A stretch of 49,666 nt of DNA from Bacteroidia bacterium. GTDB taxonomy: Bacteria > Bacteroidota > Bacteroidia > Bacteroidales > Paludibacteraceae. This document shows, in pieces, positions 48,617-49,666 of the stretch. The translations under genes were made by a program, and so were the position numbers. The DNA is taken from the NCBI GenBank assembly GCA_009929445.1, contig SAAL01000013.1, positions 1-49,666 of the forward strand. Direction: 5' to 3'. Numbering within the stretch: the first letter of the stretch is position 1; every line of letters starts with the position of its first letter. Below the pieces are notes generated by a model, which saw only the letters and a program-made list of their open reading frames with translations, made no database searches and had not been told where the DNA came from.

Positions 48617-48820
48617 TTACAAATCAGCGCCGGTGGGAGGATTAAAGCGGTCGTTATTCCAGGTGGTTACGTTGTTCTGAATAAATTCATAAATACGTTC
48701 CGGTTCGTGCTGACTGCAAATAATATATTCGCGGAAACGCGGTTGCCAAGCAAATTCGATGTTGTTTTCGCTTGCAAATCCGGTGACTGCAGATTTGAAA
48801 CTACCAGTAACGTATGTCAA
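48617..48820 (-). pseudogene. Remnant of a REP-associated (IS200-type) transposase
   Basis: A 67-codon ORF whose phrases SFKSAVTGFA, FAWQPRFREYIIC and YEFIQNNVTTWNNDRF match the C-terminal third of Transposase_17/RAYT proteins (usual form SFKSAVT, FxWQxxFxxHII, YIxxNPxxWxxD). The N-terminal two thirds, including the HUH catalytic motif, are missing, so it cannot be active. A palindrome GTCAATTGAC (48816-48825) lies at the broken end. Confidence 0.7.
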
Positions 48821-48875
48821 TTGACCACTTCAAACCTGCTCCGGTGAGAATTAATAACCTAATCTGCATAAGACA

Positions 48876-49454
48876 ATGATATCAATGGGAAATAAAAAGG
48901 AGTTATCACCGGAACAACGGGATGAAATAATCAGCACGTTGAAAGACCGTTTTGAGAAAAACATGAATCGCCACAAAGGTCTTGAATGGGGCGGACTACA
49001 GGCAAGGCTGAACTCCGGTACCCGGGATGAAAAACTGTGGTCGCTCAGTGAAATGGAAAGAACCGGTGGTGAACCGGATGCTGTGGGGTATGATGAAAAA
49101 ACGGGTGAATACATATTTTATGACTGTTCGGCAGAAAGCCCTACCGGCCGCAGAAGTCTGTGTTACGACCGCGAAGCCCTGGAATCAAGAAAATCATATA
49201 AACCGGAGAACAACGCAATAGATATGGCTGCCGAAATGGGCATTGAACTTCTGACGGAAGAACAATACAGGGAGTTGCAAAAATTTGGTAATTTCGACCT
49301 GAAAACATCGAGCTGGGTGAAAACACCGGCGGAGATTAGAAAACTCGGCGGTGCACTCTTTTGTGATCGTCGCTACGATCGTGTCTTCGTGTATCACAAC
49401 GGTGCAGAATCTTATTATGCCGTCAGGGGTTTTCGCGGGTCACTCAGGGTTTGA
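48876..49454 (+). CDS. DUF4256 family protein
   Basis: A 192-residue cytoplasmic protein of the widespread DUF4256 family, recognised from phrases such as RFEKNMNRHKGLEW, LWSLSEMERTGGEPD, YIFYDCSAESPTGRRS, CYDREALESRK, SSWVKTPAEIRKLGGALF and YHNGAESYYAVRGFRGSLRV. The function is unknown. Start may be Met1 or Met4 (48885, MGNKKELSPEQ). It stands alone, between the transposase remnant and the right edge; strong conservation with distant bacteria suggests it moves horizontally. Confidence 0.88.
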   Translation: MISMGNKKELSPEQRDEIISTLKDRFEKNMNRHKGLEWGGLQARLNSGTRDEKLWSLSEMERTGGEPDAVGYDEKTGEYIFYDCSAESPTGRRSLCYDREALESRKSYKPENNAIDMAAEMGIELLTEEQYRELQKFGNFDLKTSSWVKTPAEIRKLGGALFCDRRYDRVFVYHNGAESYYAVRGFRGSLRV

Positions 49455-49637
49455 TTTTTTATCACAGGCACCTGTACCTGATATGAACTACGAATCATCT
49501 TTTAAAAGAATTTGATAATTAATACAGGATTGACAATAAAAAATCCTGCCGCTGAATCCTGAAATTTACATTTCATAATTGATAACCCCGCAATAAGTTA
49601 CACGCCTGGTTTTGCCGTATTAATCAATATTTTTTTG

Positions 49638-49645
49638 TAATTTTG
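49638..49645 (+). promoter_or_regulatory. -7 promoter box for a gene beyond the right edge
   Basis: TAATTTTG matches TAnnTTTG, with a TTTG at 49611-49614 as a possible -33 element (spacing 23, slightly long). No start codon is seen before the window ends. Confidence 0.45.
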
Positions 49646-49666
49646 CGGGCTGAAATATTATCCATC

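Overview
The window comes from a member of the Bacteroidota, most likely the Bacteroidales or a close relative. Three things support this. Many genes are preceded by the Bacteroidota -7 promoter box TAnnTTTG (for example TATCTTTG at 3859-3866 and 12785-12792) and lack strong Shine-Dalgarno sites. The families are typical of the phylum: GldF-type permease, Lnb/DUF4105, OmpA proteins with Ig-like inserts, an SdrD_B/DUF11 surface protein and a TonB-dependent receptor. The genes are dense and of moderate GC. No rRNA, tRNA, CRISPR array or intact transposon was seen.

Layout. 0.4-3.8 kb, plus strand: LPS-export ATPase lptB, RNase Z, a tiny membrane protein and lipoate-protein ligase. 3.9-7.1 kb: a secreted GH2 beta-galactosidase, ended by a bidirectional terminator. 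7.2-9.4 kb, minus: a PrsW-type membrane protease and a DUF4105/Lnb lipoprotein acyltransferase. 9.7-13.5 kb, plus: Crp/Fnr regulator, TPR protein and a GldF-like permease without the usual gldG. 13.9-16.3 kb, plus: surE, a small membrane protein and lpxB, whose 5' end has been rebuilt from short repeats. 16.4-20.4 kb, minus: amidase lipoprotein, umuD, umuC and pcm in one apparent operon.

20.5-31.3 kb, minus: a five-gene cell-surface locus, read in the order 600-aa Cys-rich protein, 1426-aa DUF11/SdrD_B protein, 593-aa predicted beta-barrel, 302-aa protein and OmpA-type anchor. Two modules are shared between its members, so the proteins probably evolved and work together. This is the best candidate here for an undescribed system.

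31.7-35.4 kb, minus: an AT-rich accessory stretch with an AAA ATPase and WYL regulator pair, whose start codon and promoter lie inside a perfect 17-bp inverted repeat, followed by a glycosylase-like protein. 36.0-38.8 kb, minus: a TonB-dependent receptor and a possible small membrane protein upstream. 39.0-44.9 kb, plus: an acidic hypothetical protein, sbcD and sbcC. 45.0-47.8 kb, minus: topoisomerase IV subunit A with an acidic tail ending in a clamp-binding-like motif. 47.9-49.5 kb: an outer-membrane beta-barrel gene broken by one in-frame stop, a remnant of a REP-associated transposase, and a DUF4256 gene.

Repeats are a theme: heptanucleotide GAGTnnn arrays, a 24-bp C/G-rich tandem repeat inside lpxB, a nested inverted-repeat element at 22.1-22.3 kb, and several perfect hairpins between genes.
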